Shown piece after piece: positions 36,766-43,229 of a stretch of 64,000 bases of DNA. Numbering within the stretch: position 1 is the first letter of the stretch; each line of letters opens with the position of its first letter. Source of the DNA: Dokdonella_A sp937902695 (GTDB lineage Bacteria > Pseudomonadota > Gammaproteobacteria > Xanthomonadales > Rhodanobacteraceae); NCBI GenBank assembly GCA_048498135.1, contig JBEHYO010000004.1, forward strand, positions 27,606 through 91,605. The letters run 5' to 3'. The notes under the pieces are model-generated. The model was not told the origin of the DNA. It ran no database searches and was given only the letters and a program-made list of their open reading frames with translations. The position numbers were made by a program, and so were the translations under genes.

Positions 36766-38652
36766 TCACCTCAGGTCCATGGCCTTCGCGATCGCTGCGA
36801 ACCTGGCATCCGTGCGCAACGCGTCCCACCGGCGATCGACCTTCAGAAACGACATGCGCACGTCGCGCTGCTCATATGCGCGCTGCAGCCACGCGACGGC
36901 TTGCTCGGTATCGCCAAGCCCACTGTAGATCGTCGCGATGCTGGTCGCGGGCACGTACTGTTTCTTCGCGCGCGCTTCCAGCTCGCCGACGAGCGTTCGC
37001 GCAGCGGTGGTGTCGCCCGAGCGCGCTTGTGCATAGCCGAGCATCGACACGGCCTGCAGGCTGCCGCCGGATGCGTCGCGCGCCTTCGTGAACTCGGCGA
37101 CGGCCTCGCCGTTGCGGTTCGCGCCGAGCGCAAGACCGCCGAGCGTGAGCTGCGCCACCCAGAAGTCCGGATCGATCGCGAGCGCCTTGCCGGCAAGGCG
37201 GCGCGCCTCGCCGACGTCGCCCGCGCTCAACGCATAGCTCGATGCAATGCTGGCGACGAGCGGCGACAACGGATCGAGCGCGAGCGCGCGCCGCGCCTGC
37301 GCCATCGCCTCTGCGTGCCGGCCCGTGTTGGACAGGAGCCCGCCATAGCCGAGATGCGCCTCGGTGACGTTCGGATTCAGCTCGATCGCGCGGCGGAATT
37401 CCTTTTCGGCCTCGGCCCAGTTCCACTCGTACCAGAGCGCGACCCAGCCGAGCACGGAGTGCGCATCGGCGAGCGCGTCGTCGATCTCGAGCGCCTTCCG
37501 CGCGGCGGCCTTGGCGAGCGGAAATGCCTCGTTCGGATCGACGTCGCTGGTGATCGGCAGGCGCCGATACGAATCGGCCATCGCCGCGTACGCGAGCGCG
37601 TACGCGGGATCGAGATCGATCGCCTTGCGGAAGTAGTCGATGCCGGCGCGGATCTCGGGCGGCGTCACCTTGCCGATGTGGTAGCGACCGTTCAAGTAAA
37701 GCTCGTACGCCGCGGTGCTGCGCGTGGCGCGCGTCGACATCGCGCGCTGCTCGCCCCGATCGAGCTCGAGCGAGAGCGCGCCGGCCACTTTCTCGGCGAT
37801 CGTGTCCTGCACGGCGAAAACGTCGCCGAAGTCTTCGTCGAACGTGCCGGCCCAGAGCGCGGCGCCGCTCGGCGCGCTCAGTAGGCGCGCCGTGACGCGC
37901 ATCTTGCCGGCGCTTTTCTGGATCTGCCCTTCGAGGATCGCGCCGACGCCGAGCTCCTTCGCGGCCGCCATCGCGTCCTGATCGAACCGGTTGAAGCGGC
38001 GCACGGAGTTCAGCGAGCGCACGATCAGCCGCCGGCTGCTGCTGAGCTTTGCGATCAGCGTGTCGGCCATGCCGAGCTCGAGCACTTCGTCGCTGTCGGC
38101 GGCGCGAAGCGGCTTGAACGGGAGGACGGCCATCGTCGTCGGATGACCGGGTGGCGTGGTCGTGCGTGTGAGGTTCAAACGCCATGCGATGACGAGCACG
38201 ATCGCGACTGCGGCTACTGCGGCGATAAATCCTGCCGTGCGACGCGAAGACGCTGGGTTCCCGCTTTCGCGGGAACGACGGTCCGTGGCGGAAGTCGCCT
38301 CCGACGCCGCCTCGCCTTCGTCCGGCACGCGCACATCGGCGACGAAACGGTAGCCTCGGCCGGGCTCGGTCACGATGTAGCGATGATCGCCCGCGCTCGC
38401 GCCAAGCACGCGCCGCAGCGCGGAGATCGTCTGGTTGAGATTGTTCTCCTCGACGACGCGGCCGGGCCAGACGGCGGCGATGAGCTGATCCTTCGTGACG
38501 ACGCCACCGGCATTGCGCACCAGGTACAGCAGCGTGTCGAACACCTTCGGCGTCATCGCGGCCGGCGTTCCGTCGGCCTGCAGCAGCTGGCGCGTGAGCG
38601 CGTCGACCAGGAATCCGTCGAACGCATAGCGGCGCGGATTCGCCTCGCTCAT
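36766..38652 (-). CDS. CadC-like regulator: winged helix, membrane helix, TolB-like and TPR domains
   Basis: A 628-residue one-component membrane regulator. Residues 8-105 form an OmpR/PhoB-type winged helix ('PKVFDTLLYLVRNAGGVVTKDQLIAAVWPG', 'NNLNQTISALRRVLGA', 'RYIVTEPGRGYRF'). A linker and one membrane helix (about 141-158) follow, then a periplasmic TolB-like domain ('MAVLPFKPLRAADSDEVLELGMADTLIAKL') and TPR repeats. The linker at residues 125-135 is encoded by a family B repeat. The start at 38652 (GAGAGCGGGC site) is preferred to the GTG 12 bases upstream. Target genes are unknown. Confidence 0.85.
   Translation of the reverse strand: MSEANPRRYAFDGFLVDALTRQLLQADGTPAAMTPKVFDTLLYLVRNAGGVVTKDQLIAAVWPGRVVEENNLNQTISALRRVLGASAGDHRYIVTEPGRGYRFVADVRVPDEGEAASEATSATDRRSRESGNPASSRRTAGFIAAVAAVAIVLVIAWRLNLTRTTTPPGHPTTMAVLPFKPLRAADSDEVLELGMADTLIAKLSSSRRLIVRSLNSVRRFNRFDQDAMAAAKELGVGAILEGQIQKSAGKMRVTARLLSAPSGAALWAGTFDEDFGDVFAVQDTIAEKVAGALSLELDRGEQRAMSTRATRSTAAYELYLNGRYHIGKVTPPEIRAGIDYFRKAIDLDPAYALAYAAMADSYRRLPITSDVDPNEAFPLAKAAARKALEIDDALADAHSVLGWVALWYEWNWAEAEKEFRRAIELNPNVTEAHLGYGGLLSNTGRHAEAMAQARRALALDPLSPLVASIASSYALSAGDVGEARRLAGKALAIDPDFWVAQLTLGGLALGANRNGEAVAEFTKARDASGGSLQAVSMLGYAQARSGDTTAARTLVGELEARAKKQYVPATSIATIYSGLGDTEQAVAWLQRAYEQRDVRMSFLKVDRRWDALRTDARFAAIAKAMDLR
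38251..38280. repeat. family B repeat inside a coding region
   Basis: CCCGCTTTCGCGGG with flanks lies in frame inside the winged-helix regulator gene. It encodes 'RSRESGNPAS', the peptide such elements give in this frame. The insertion falls in the linker between the DNA-binding domain and the membrane helix. Confidence 0.85.
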
Positions 38653-38785
38653 GCCCGCTCTCACGAAGTTTCAGGATCCTTCAGGGCGATTCTAAGGACT
38701 TTCAGCGGGTCGAGATACGAGTCTGGCGGCACGGCAACCCGGCCTTTCCGGCGCCGTGACACTCAATCCATTCAGGAGAACCGCA

Positions 38786-39316
38786 ATGAAAACCGTATTG
38801 GCGAGCCTACTCGCGACGATCGTATTTTCCGGTGCCAGCGCATGCGCGGATGCGCAGGTCCCCGCCGCCGGCGCCAGCGCGCCCTCGCTCGCGTCGGCAG
38901 CGCTGCAGGCGCCGCGAGGCAGCCACGATCGCCGCGCGCTCGATGGCCTCTGGGACGAGCACGTCACGCTGATCAACTGCGCCTCGGGCACGCCGCTGGT
39001 GACGTTCCGCGCGACGAACCTCTTCATTGCCGATGGCTCGCTCGTCGCCGTCAACAGCAACCCATCACTGCTCCAGGGCGCGACGCTCGGCACCTGGTGG
39101 CGCGTATCACGGCACGGTGCTTTCGGCGCAAAGATGCGGTTCTTCCGCTTCAATCCGGACGGCAGCTTCGCGGGCGTGCAGCAGATGACGCGCGCGATCA
39201 CGGTCGAACCCGATGGCATGACGCTGACCGGCACCGTCAGCGTCGAGATCTTCGACGTGAATGACAATCTGATCCAGACCGCGTGTGCGACCGAAGCGGG
39301 TGCGCGCGTTTCCTGA
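38786..39316 (+). CDS. exported protein of unknown function
   Basis: A 176-residue protein with a signal peptide ('LASLLATIVFSGASACADAQ'; the cysteine in 'SACAD' suggests a lipobox-like site but it is not canonical). The mature part contains 'GLWDEHVTLINCASGTPLVTFRATNLFIADG', 'WWRVSRHGAFGAKMRFFRFNPDGSFAG' and 'TLTGTVSVEIFDVNDNLIQTACATE'. This resembles small secreted beta-sandwich proteins found in proteobacteria. AGGAG lies 7 bases before the ATG. No function is known. Confidence 0.78.
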   Translation: MKTVLASLLATIVFSGASACADAQVPAAGASAPSLASAALQAPRGSHDRRALDGLWDEHVTLINCASGTPLVTFRATNLFIADGSLVAVNSNPSLLQGATLGTWWRVSRHGAFGAKMRFFRFNPDGSFAGVQQMTRAITVEPDGMTLTGTVSVEIFDVNDNLIQTACATEAGARVS

Positions 39317-39324
39317 GTGCGTTG

Positions 39325-39350
39325 CGACGCCGCGCTTTGGCGCGGCGTCG
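39325..39350. terminator. hairpin after the exported-protein gene
   Basis: Perfect 11-bp stem CGACGCCGCGC / GCGCGGCGTCG with a 4-nt loop TTTG, 9 bp after the stop. There is no run of T on the plus strand, so its efficiency as a terminator is uncertain. Confidence 0.55.
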
Positions 39351-39399
39351 GCTCGCGGCAAATCTCGTCGCCGGGCTAAGCGCGATCTGATTGTTCGTG

Positions 39400-39668
39400 C
39401 TATCGCCGCCCGCGCTTCCCGAACGAGCCTTGCAGGATGATCGTGCGGAACTCGCGTTCCACGCTGATGAGGTATTCGGCGCCGATCGGGAAGCCGATGC
39501 GTTCGAGCCAGGCGCCGGAGAGGCGGATCTCGGGGACTTCGCGTCGCGCGGTGCGCGAGCGCTCGCCTCTGCGCGGGCGGAGCACGCGCGCGGTGACGTT
39601 GCGCCAGCTCGACGGCAGGCGAATGCGCGTGGCCGGCGTCGTCGATGGACGTTGCGCGCGATGCGATG
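39400..39668 (-). pseudogene. SymE-like toxin, copy 1, lacking a start
   Basis: The last 80 or so codons of a SymE-like gene ('VPEIRLSGAWLERIGFPIGAEYLISVEREFRTIILQ'). The 248 bp at 39421-39668 match 40497-40744 with six substitutions. The homology stops at 39668, so the ATG and the first ten residues of the intact copy are missing; upstream the frame runs into the end of the PIN-toxin gene. A translation start could still be supplied by a GTG within the copy, but no ribosome site is seen. Read here as a 5'-truncated duplicate. Confidence 0.6.
39421..39668. repeat. 248-bp direct repeat, left copy
   Basis: Near-identical to 40497-40744 (six mismatches counted by eye, no gaps), same orientation, 1076 bp apart. 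The two copies flank the VapBC pair. Confidence 0.92.
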
Positions 39669-39701
39669 TGTCGCTTCGACGATTGGCGCCGATCGCCCGC
39701 G

Positions 39702-40112
39702 TCAGTCGAGAACAGCCTCGGCCAGCGATCGTGGCGAATGGATCACGACGCCTTCGATGGTCGTGCCGAAGAGTTTTCCGAAATGCGTACGGTCCCCGGT
39801 CACCAGCACATCGCACCGGAGGCGGATGGCTGCGGCCAGGACCGGCTGGTCCTTTTCCGGCAGCGCAGCCGCCGCGCGTTGCGGCAACTCTGTCGGGCGG
39901 AACGGAGCGAGATCGATCTCGTCACGCAATCTCGCGAAATCGGTGACTGCCTCCGCGCCCTTTCTTTCGAGGTTTCGACGGGCTTCGGCGAGGACATATT
40001 CATCGGCACAAAGGATATGCCCGGCCGCGCGCAACCGAACCAGCAGCTCTCGCACTGCGCCATTCGACTTCGCCGCGGAAAAAAGGATGTTGGCGTCGAG
40101 AAAAACGCGCAT
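39702..40112 (-). CDS. PIN-domain toxin (VapC-like)
   Basis: A 136-residue PIN-domain protein with the acidic set expected for a Mg2+-dependent RNase: Asp6 ('FLDANIL'), Glu43 ('LAEARRNL'), Asp88 ('LPEKDQPVLAAA') and Asp107 ('LVTGDRTHFG'). It starts 13 bp after the antitoxin stop on the same strand, the usual VapBC order. The 'FLDANILFSAAKSNGAVRELL' opening places it with 'toxin component, PIN family' proteins. Target RNA is unknown. Confidence 0.88.
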   Translation of the reverse strand: MRVFLDANILFSAAKSNGAVRELLVRLRAAGHILCADEYVLAEARRNLERKGAEAVTDFARLRDEIDLAPFRPTELPQRAAAALPEKDQPVLAAAIRLRCDVLVTGDRTHFGKLFGTTIEGVVIHSPRSLAEAVLD

Positions 40113-40125
40113 TGGCGCGGTGCTC

Positions 40126-40407
40126 TCAGCGTCGGCGCCTTGCCGCCTTCCTTGCGCGCGATGCGGGCGGCGCCTGGCGCCGTCGCGGAGCAAGCGCCTT
40201 CGCGAGTTCCGCCTCCGCTTCGTCAAACTCGCGGATGCGCGCTTCGCTGTACATTTCCACCGGCAGCGTGACCGCAGGACGCAGCAGCAGCCCATCCGGC
40301 GTCGTTTCGGCGATCAGCTGATCGTCGGCCTTGAGGCCCATTTCACGGCGGAGCTTTGCCGGCAGAGTGACTACGCCGCGGCTGGTGATCGTAAGTGCGG
40401 TTTTCAT
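40126..40407 (-). CDS. AbrB/MazE-type antitoxin (VapB-like)
   Basis: A 93-residue protein. Residues 1-45 form a swapped-hairpin AbrB domain ('LTITSRGVVTLPAKLRREMGLKADDQLIAETTPDGLLLRP'). The rest is a helical toxin-binding segment rich in Glu and Ala, ending in an unusually basic 'RRRQAPPASRARKAARRRR' tail. It precedes the PIN toxin, so it should neutralise the toxin and repress the operon. The basic tail is longer than usual for the family. Confidence 0.87.
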   Translation of the reverse strand: MKTALTITSRGVVTLPAKLRREMGLKADDQLIAETTPDGLLLRPAVTLPVEMYSEARIREFDEAEAELAKALAPRRRQAPPASRARKAARRRR

Positions 40408-40475
40408 GGTCTTATTATTACTGCATTGCGGCTTTTCTGCAAATCGGCTTGCCGGCGGAGGACCGGCGCCCGACG

Positions 40476-40775
40476 CTAACGTCCCCGTTTCTTCTCGAAC
40501 GAGCCTTGCAGGATGATCGTGCGGAACTCGCGTTCGACGCTGATGAGGTATTCGGCGCCGATCGGGAAGCCGATGCGTTCGAGCCAGGCGCCGGAGAGGC
40601 GGATCTCGGGGACTTCGCGTCGCGCGGTGCGCGAGCGCTCGCCGGCGCGCGGGCGGAGCAGGCGCGCGGTGACGTTGCGCCAGCTCGACGGCAGGCGAAT
40701 GCGCGTGGCCGGCGTTGTCGATGGACGTTGCGCGCGATGCGATGCGCGGGCGGGTTGGCGGGGCTTGCGAGCCAT
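40476..40775 (-). CDS. SymE family toxin-like protein, copy 2
   Basis: A 99-residue protein. The SymE core is at about residues 55-92 ('VPEIRLSGAWLERIGFPIGAEYLISVEREFRTIIL'), preceded by a basic, Pro/Arg-rich N-terminus. SymE of E. coli is an SOS-induced RNA-cleaving or nucleoid-affecting protein controlled by an antisense RNA. The ATG has a good AAGGA site eight bases upstream. The leader upstream is highly structured. It lies 68 bp before the VapB-like gene on the same strand, so all could be cotranscribed. Confidence 0.75.
   Translation of the reverse strand: MARKPRQPARASHRAQRPSTTPATRIRLPSSWRNVTARLLRPRAGERSRTARREVPEIRLSGAWLERIGFPIGAEYLISVEREFRTIILQGSFEKKRGR
40497..40744. repeat. 248-bp direct repeat, right copy
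   Basis: Partner of 39421-39668. It contains most of the intact SymE-like gene. The intervening 828 bp carry VapBC, as expected for a duplication around an inserted cassette or a tandem duplication followed by insertion. Confidence 0.92.
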
Positions 40776-40829
40776 GCGGTGATTCCTTCGCGATGGAAGT
40801 CACCGTTGCCGGACGCGGTGGTGACGGAG

Positions 40830-40939
40830 CCGCGCAGGGCTGACAGACTCGCACACAGCACGAGCGAGCCCCGAAGGGCTCCCCTGCGCGGTCCGCCGTA
40901 GGTGTGCGCGGACGAGCGCGCGACGCGACGCCTACGGCG
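40830..40939 (-). ncRNA. structured RNA candidate upstream of symE copy 2
   Basis: Three nested or adjacent inverted repeats. There is a 10-bp outer stem (CCGCGCAGGG at 40830-40839 with 40882-40891), an inner GAGCCC/GGGCTC hairpin (40866-40881) abutting it, and a 9-bp stem CGCCGTAGG/CCTACGGCG (40894-40902 with 40931-40939). Read on the minus strand the inner hairpin has a C(UUCG)G tetraloop, which suggests the RNA is made from the same strand as symE. It could be a leader element of symE or a separate small RNA. Confidence 0.45.
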
Positions 40940-41109
40940 ATGCCGGATAGCGTGCAGTCGGTCTGTGTGACGGGCTGTCAGGCCCGGTGTCCCTATTGAT
41001 GAACTAGGCGAGTTTAGATCAACGTTGGAAAAATCCAAACGAGCGAACAATGAAGGTCGACGCGCATCGATTCGACTCTCCGTCGCTCCGTCGCAGAATC
41101 CCCGCTGGG

Positions 41110-41176
41110 CGCGGCAAATCAGGAGTGCTACCTTCAGGAGATAGAATTCGAGGTTCGAATGCTCTCGCCGCGACCA
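41110..41176 (+). other. tRNA-Leu(CAG)-like remnant
   Basis: The segment ends in ACCA and has a T-loop TTCGAAT (41154-41160). Its anticodon-arm-like stem-loop is CTACC-TTCAGGA-GATAG, giving a loop with U33 and anticodon CAG, close to real tRNA-Leu. Bases 41110-41115 can pair with 41167-41172. The D arm and the T stem are defective and the whole is about 67 nt, so it is unlikely to be functional. It may be the relic of an integration site. Confidence 0.35.
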
Positions 41177-41210
41177 GACAAGCACCTGATTTATAGGCAG
41201 TTTCAAACAA

Positions 41211-41231
41211 GCCGCCAGCAGGCGGCTTTTT
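41211..41231 (+). terminator. rho-independent terminator
   Basis: GCCGCC-AGCA-GGCGGC followed by TTTTT: a compact, canonical intrinsic terminator in the plus direction, right after the tRNA-like remnant. Confidence 0.85.
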
Positions 41232-41267
41232 GACTTCGCCTCATAAGGGCACAGTAAGGGCAGGCAA

Positions 41268-42065
41268 CTACACTTTTACGGACAAGCCAGCCTCGCGCAG
41301 CTCCGAAAGCAACATGCTCGGCCAGACGCCACCGCTCGGCGACCACGGGATGTATACGACACCGTCATAGTCAGATGGTTTCTCGACCTCGGGATCGGCG
41401 AGCGCGGCAACGTGTTTACGACCAAGCCGTCCGAGAAAGTAGCCAAGCTCCAAGATCACGTTTTGACGCGCGCGTGGCTTGCGGACGTTGGGTCCGGCGA
41501 GCCCGCCTTCATCGTCGGGCGTGAGCAGCACCACGGCGAAATCCGCAGCTCCGTAATGCTCGACCTTTTCGATGAGGGTCCGCCCTGCGCTCGGCTGCTC
41601 ATGCAAAATGATCACGCGCAACCCTAGCGATTCGAGATACCTAGCCACCGTTTGCTTCGCTAGCTCGTCGCGGCCATGAACCAGAAATACAGTCGAACGA
41701 GATTGGCTCATCTTTTTGCCTTCTGGCTCTGGAGCCGGAACGTTCCCAGTCTCAAACATCTCGATGGCCTGATCAATGAGGTCGTGCACCAACCGTCTCA
41801 CGTTCGCGCCATGAACTCGCTCAAAGAGAAAATCCAGCGGATCGACGTTACTTAGGATGGGGCCACCCACCGCGGGGGCTGGGTACAAGGTAACGGATTT
41901 GTGAAGGCCGCATTGCCAGAGCAGTTGTGCGATGTGCCGTTTGCGCTTATTTATCTTCGTACGCGTTTTGGTTTCCTCCTCATCCGTAGAAGTCGTCCAT
42001 CTACGAACGAGCAATTGAAACTCCCGTAGCTCATGAGCGGCTTCAGTAGCGTCGATATCTGTCAT
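41268..42065 (-). CDS. TIR-like nucleotide-binding protein (PF10137, Cap12/Pycsar-TIR type)
   Basis: A 265-residue protein. Residues 1-110 are helical and charged with no recognised motif. Residues 125-262 are the PF10137 TIR-like domain: 'FLVHGRDE' (127-134), 'IILHEQPSAGRTLIEKVE' (152-169), 'VVLLTPDDEG' and 'RARQNVILELGYF' with the presumed catalytic Glu206. Relatives are NADase effectors in CBASS (Cap12) and Pycsar systems. There is no neighbouring cyclase, so the sensor, if any, is the N-terminal region or a nearby gene. GC content is clearly lower than in flanking genes. Confidence 0.87.
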   Translation of the reverse strand: MTDIDATEAAHELREFQLLVRRWTTSTDEEETKTRTKINKRKRHIAQLLWQCGLHKSVTLYPAPAVGGPILSNVDPLDFLFERVHGANVRRLVHDLIDQAIEMFETGNVPAPEPEGKKMSQSRSTVFLVHGRDELAKQTVARYLESLGLRVIILHEQPSAGRTLIEKVEHYGAADFAVVLLTPDDEGGLAGPNVRKPRARQNVILELGYFLGRLGRKHVAALADPEVEKPSDYDGVVYIPWSPSGGVWPSMLLSELREAGLSVKV

Positions 42066-42172
42066 TTAGGCGCAGCCGTACCATCCCAAAGGCAACTATC
42101 ATTTCTCGGAGCTAAGTAACGCGCAAGTGGATTCTCAATACCTAAGACAACAGGCGCGTATGCTCGCTCGCC

Positions 42173-42997
42173 ATGAGCAAACTGACCGCCAATCAGAGGT
42201 TCCTACTTGACCATCCATGGTGCGCATTCTGCGGCGGAACCGAGCCTGCGGTAGAGCCGGAGCATTGCCCGCCGAGGTCTTTTTTTCAGCATCGCCAGTG
42301 GCCGGTCGGATTCGAGTTCCCGATCTGCAAAAGCTGCAATGCGGAGACGAGCGATGACGATCTCCTCATCGCGGTGCTCGGCAGGATGAACCCATTCGAC
42401 GATACGTTTAGCGCTGATGGCAGGACGCCCGGTCTACTCAAGGGCGTGAATACGCAGTTCGATAAGCTCTTGGAAGAGATGATGCCGAGCACCACTCGAG
42501 AAGCCCGGCAGATCAATCGGAGCCTCGGGATTCGCCCTCCTCCCGGATATCTGCATCGCGAGAGCGGCGTCCTAAAGATTCCACGGCGTGTACACGTTGC
42601 GGTTTGCTCAGTGGGTCGCAAGCTAGCGAAGGGAGTGTTCTACAAGTACTCCACTGGTAAGGCGTTTCCCAAGGACGGGACCATGCTCCTATCGTGGTAT
42701 AGCAACGTCGAGCTGATTCGGCACGGCACGTACCAAGCCTTGGAGATACTCAAAAGTCTGCCGGCAGATGCGCCGGAGATATATCGATCGGGCAGGGATC
42801 TACGCAATCAGTTCGAATGCGCAGTAACGCTGCGGAATACTGATCTCTTGCTTCAAGCGCGCTTTGGGCTGGGCTTCGCTCTCATAGTCCGAGGTAGTAC
42901 GAAGCCGGGATATCTGGAGCAGCTGGCTCGCGATCCGATTGATCGAGAAGTTGCGATGGTGCTTCAGTCTTCCACTTTGCCGATCTATTCGTTGTGA
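42173..42997 (+). CDS. protein with an HNH-like Cys/His cluster, function unknown
   Basis: A 274-residue protein, divergent from the TIR gene across 107 AT-rich bp. Near the N-terminus are 'WCAFCGG' (Cys17, Cys20), 'EPEHCPPRSFF' (Glu30, His31, Cys32) and 'FPICKSCNAE' (Cys52, Cys55), the spacing of HNH/treble-clef zinc sites in which the 'EH' pair would be catalytic. The remainder is an alpha/beta region without known motifs ('GVFYKYSTGKAFP', 'FGLGFALIVRG'). A nuclease is a fair guess, but the terminal histidine of a classical HNH is not seen. GC is lower than in the backbone. Confidence 0.65.
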   Translation: MSKLTANQRFLLDHPWCAFCGGTEPAVEPEHCPPRSFFQHRQWPVGFEFPICKSCNAETSDDDLLIAVLGRMNPFDDTFSADGRTPGLLKGVNTQFDKLLEEMMPSTTREARQINRSLGIRPPPGYLHRESGVLKIPRRVHVAVCSVGRKLAKGVFYKYSTGKAFPKDGTMLLSWYSNVELIRHGTYQALEILKSLPADAPEIYRSGRDLRNQFECAVTLRNTDLLLQARFGLGFALIVRGSTKPGYLEQLARDPIDREVAMVLQSSTLPIYSL

Positions 42998-43229
42998 GGT
43001 GCGCGCGGCCTCGCGAACTCGGCCGAGGACAGCCAGGTCGCAGGTCGGGCACGCGCGCGCATAAAGAAATGCTGCCCCGTCGCTTGGCGGTTGGCACAGG
43101 AGGCCGAAGCATGCCGGAATAGAACAACGGCTCTCGGAGGGATCGCTCGGCGCTACCTCGCCTAAAGCGTGCAGGGATATGGACGGCAGTCTACTATCCC
43201 GCTCCGACTAAACCCCTTTGGGTAATACA

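Larger units (their letters stand above)
40940..41267. other. non-coding stretch between the toxin cluster and the TIR gene
   Basis: No credible gene. It holds a tRNA-Leu-like segment, a canonical terminator and a transition toward lower GC that continues into the TIR gene. Short open frames here are antisense to the tRNA-like part and are not accepted. Confidence 0.6.

Noticed and set aside
41019..41210. 63-codon open frame on the minus strand
   Set aside because: Antisense to the tRNA-like remnant; the peptide is of the kind produced by translating tRNA regions in reverse.
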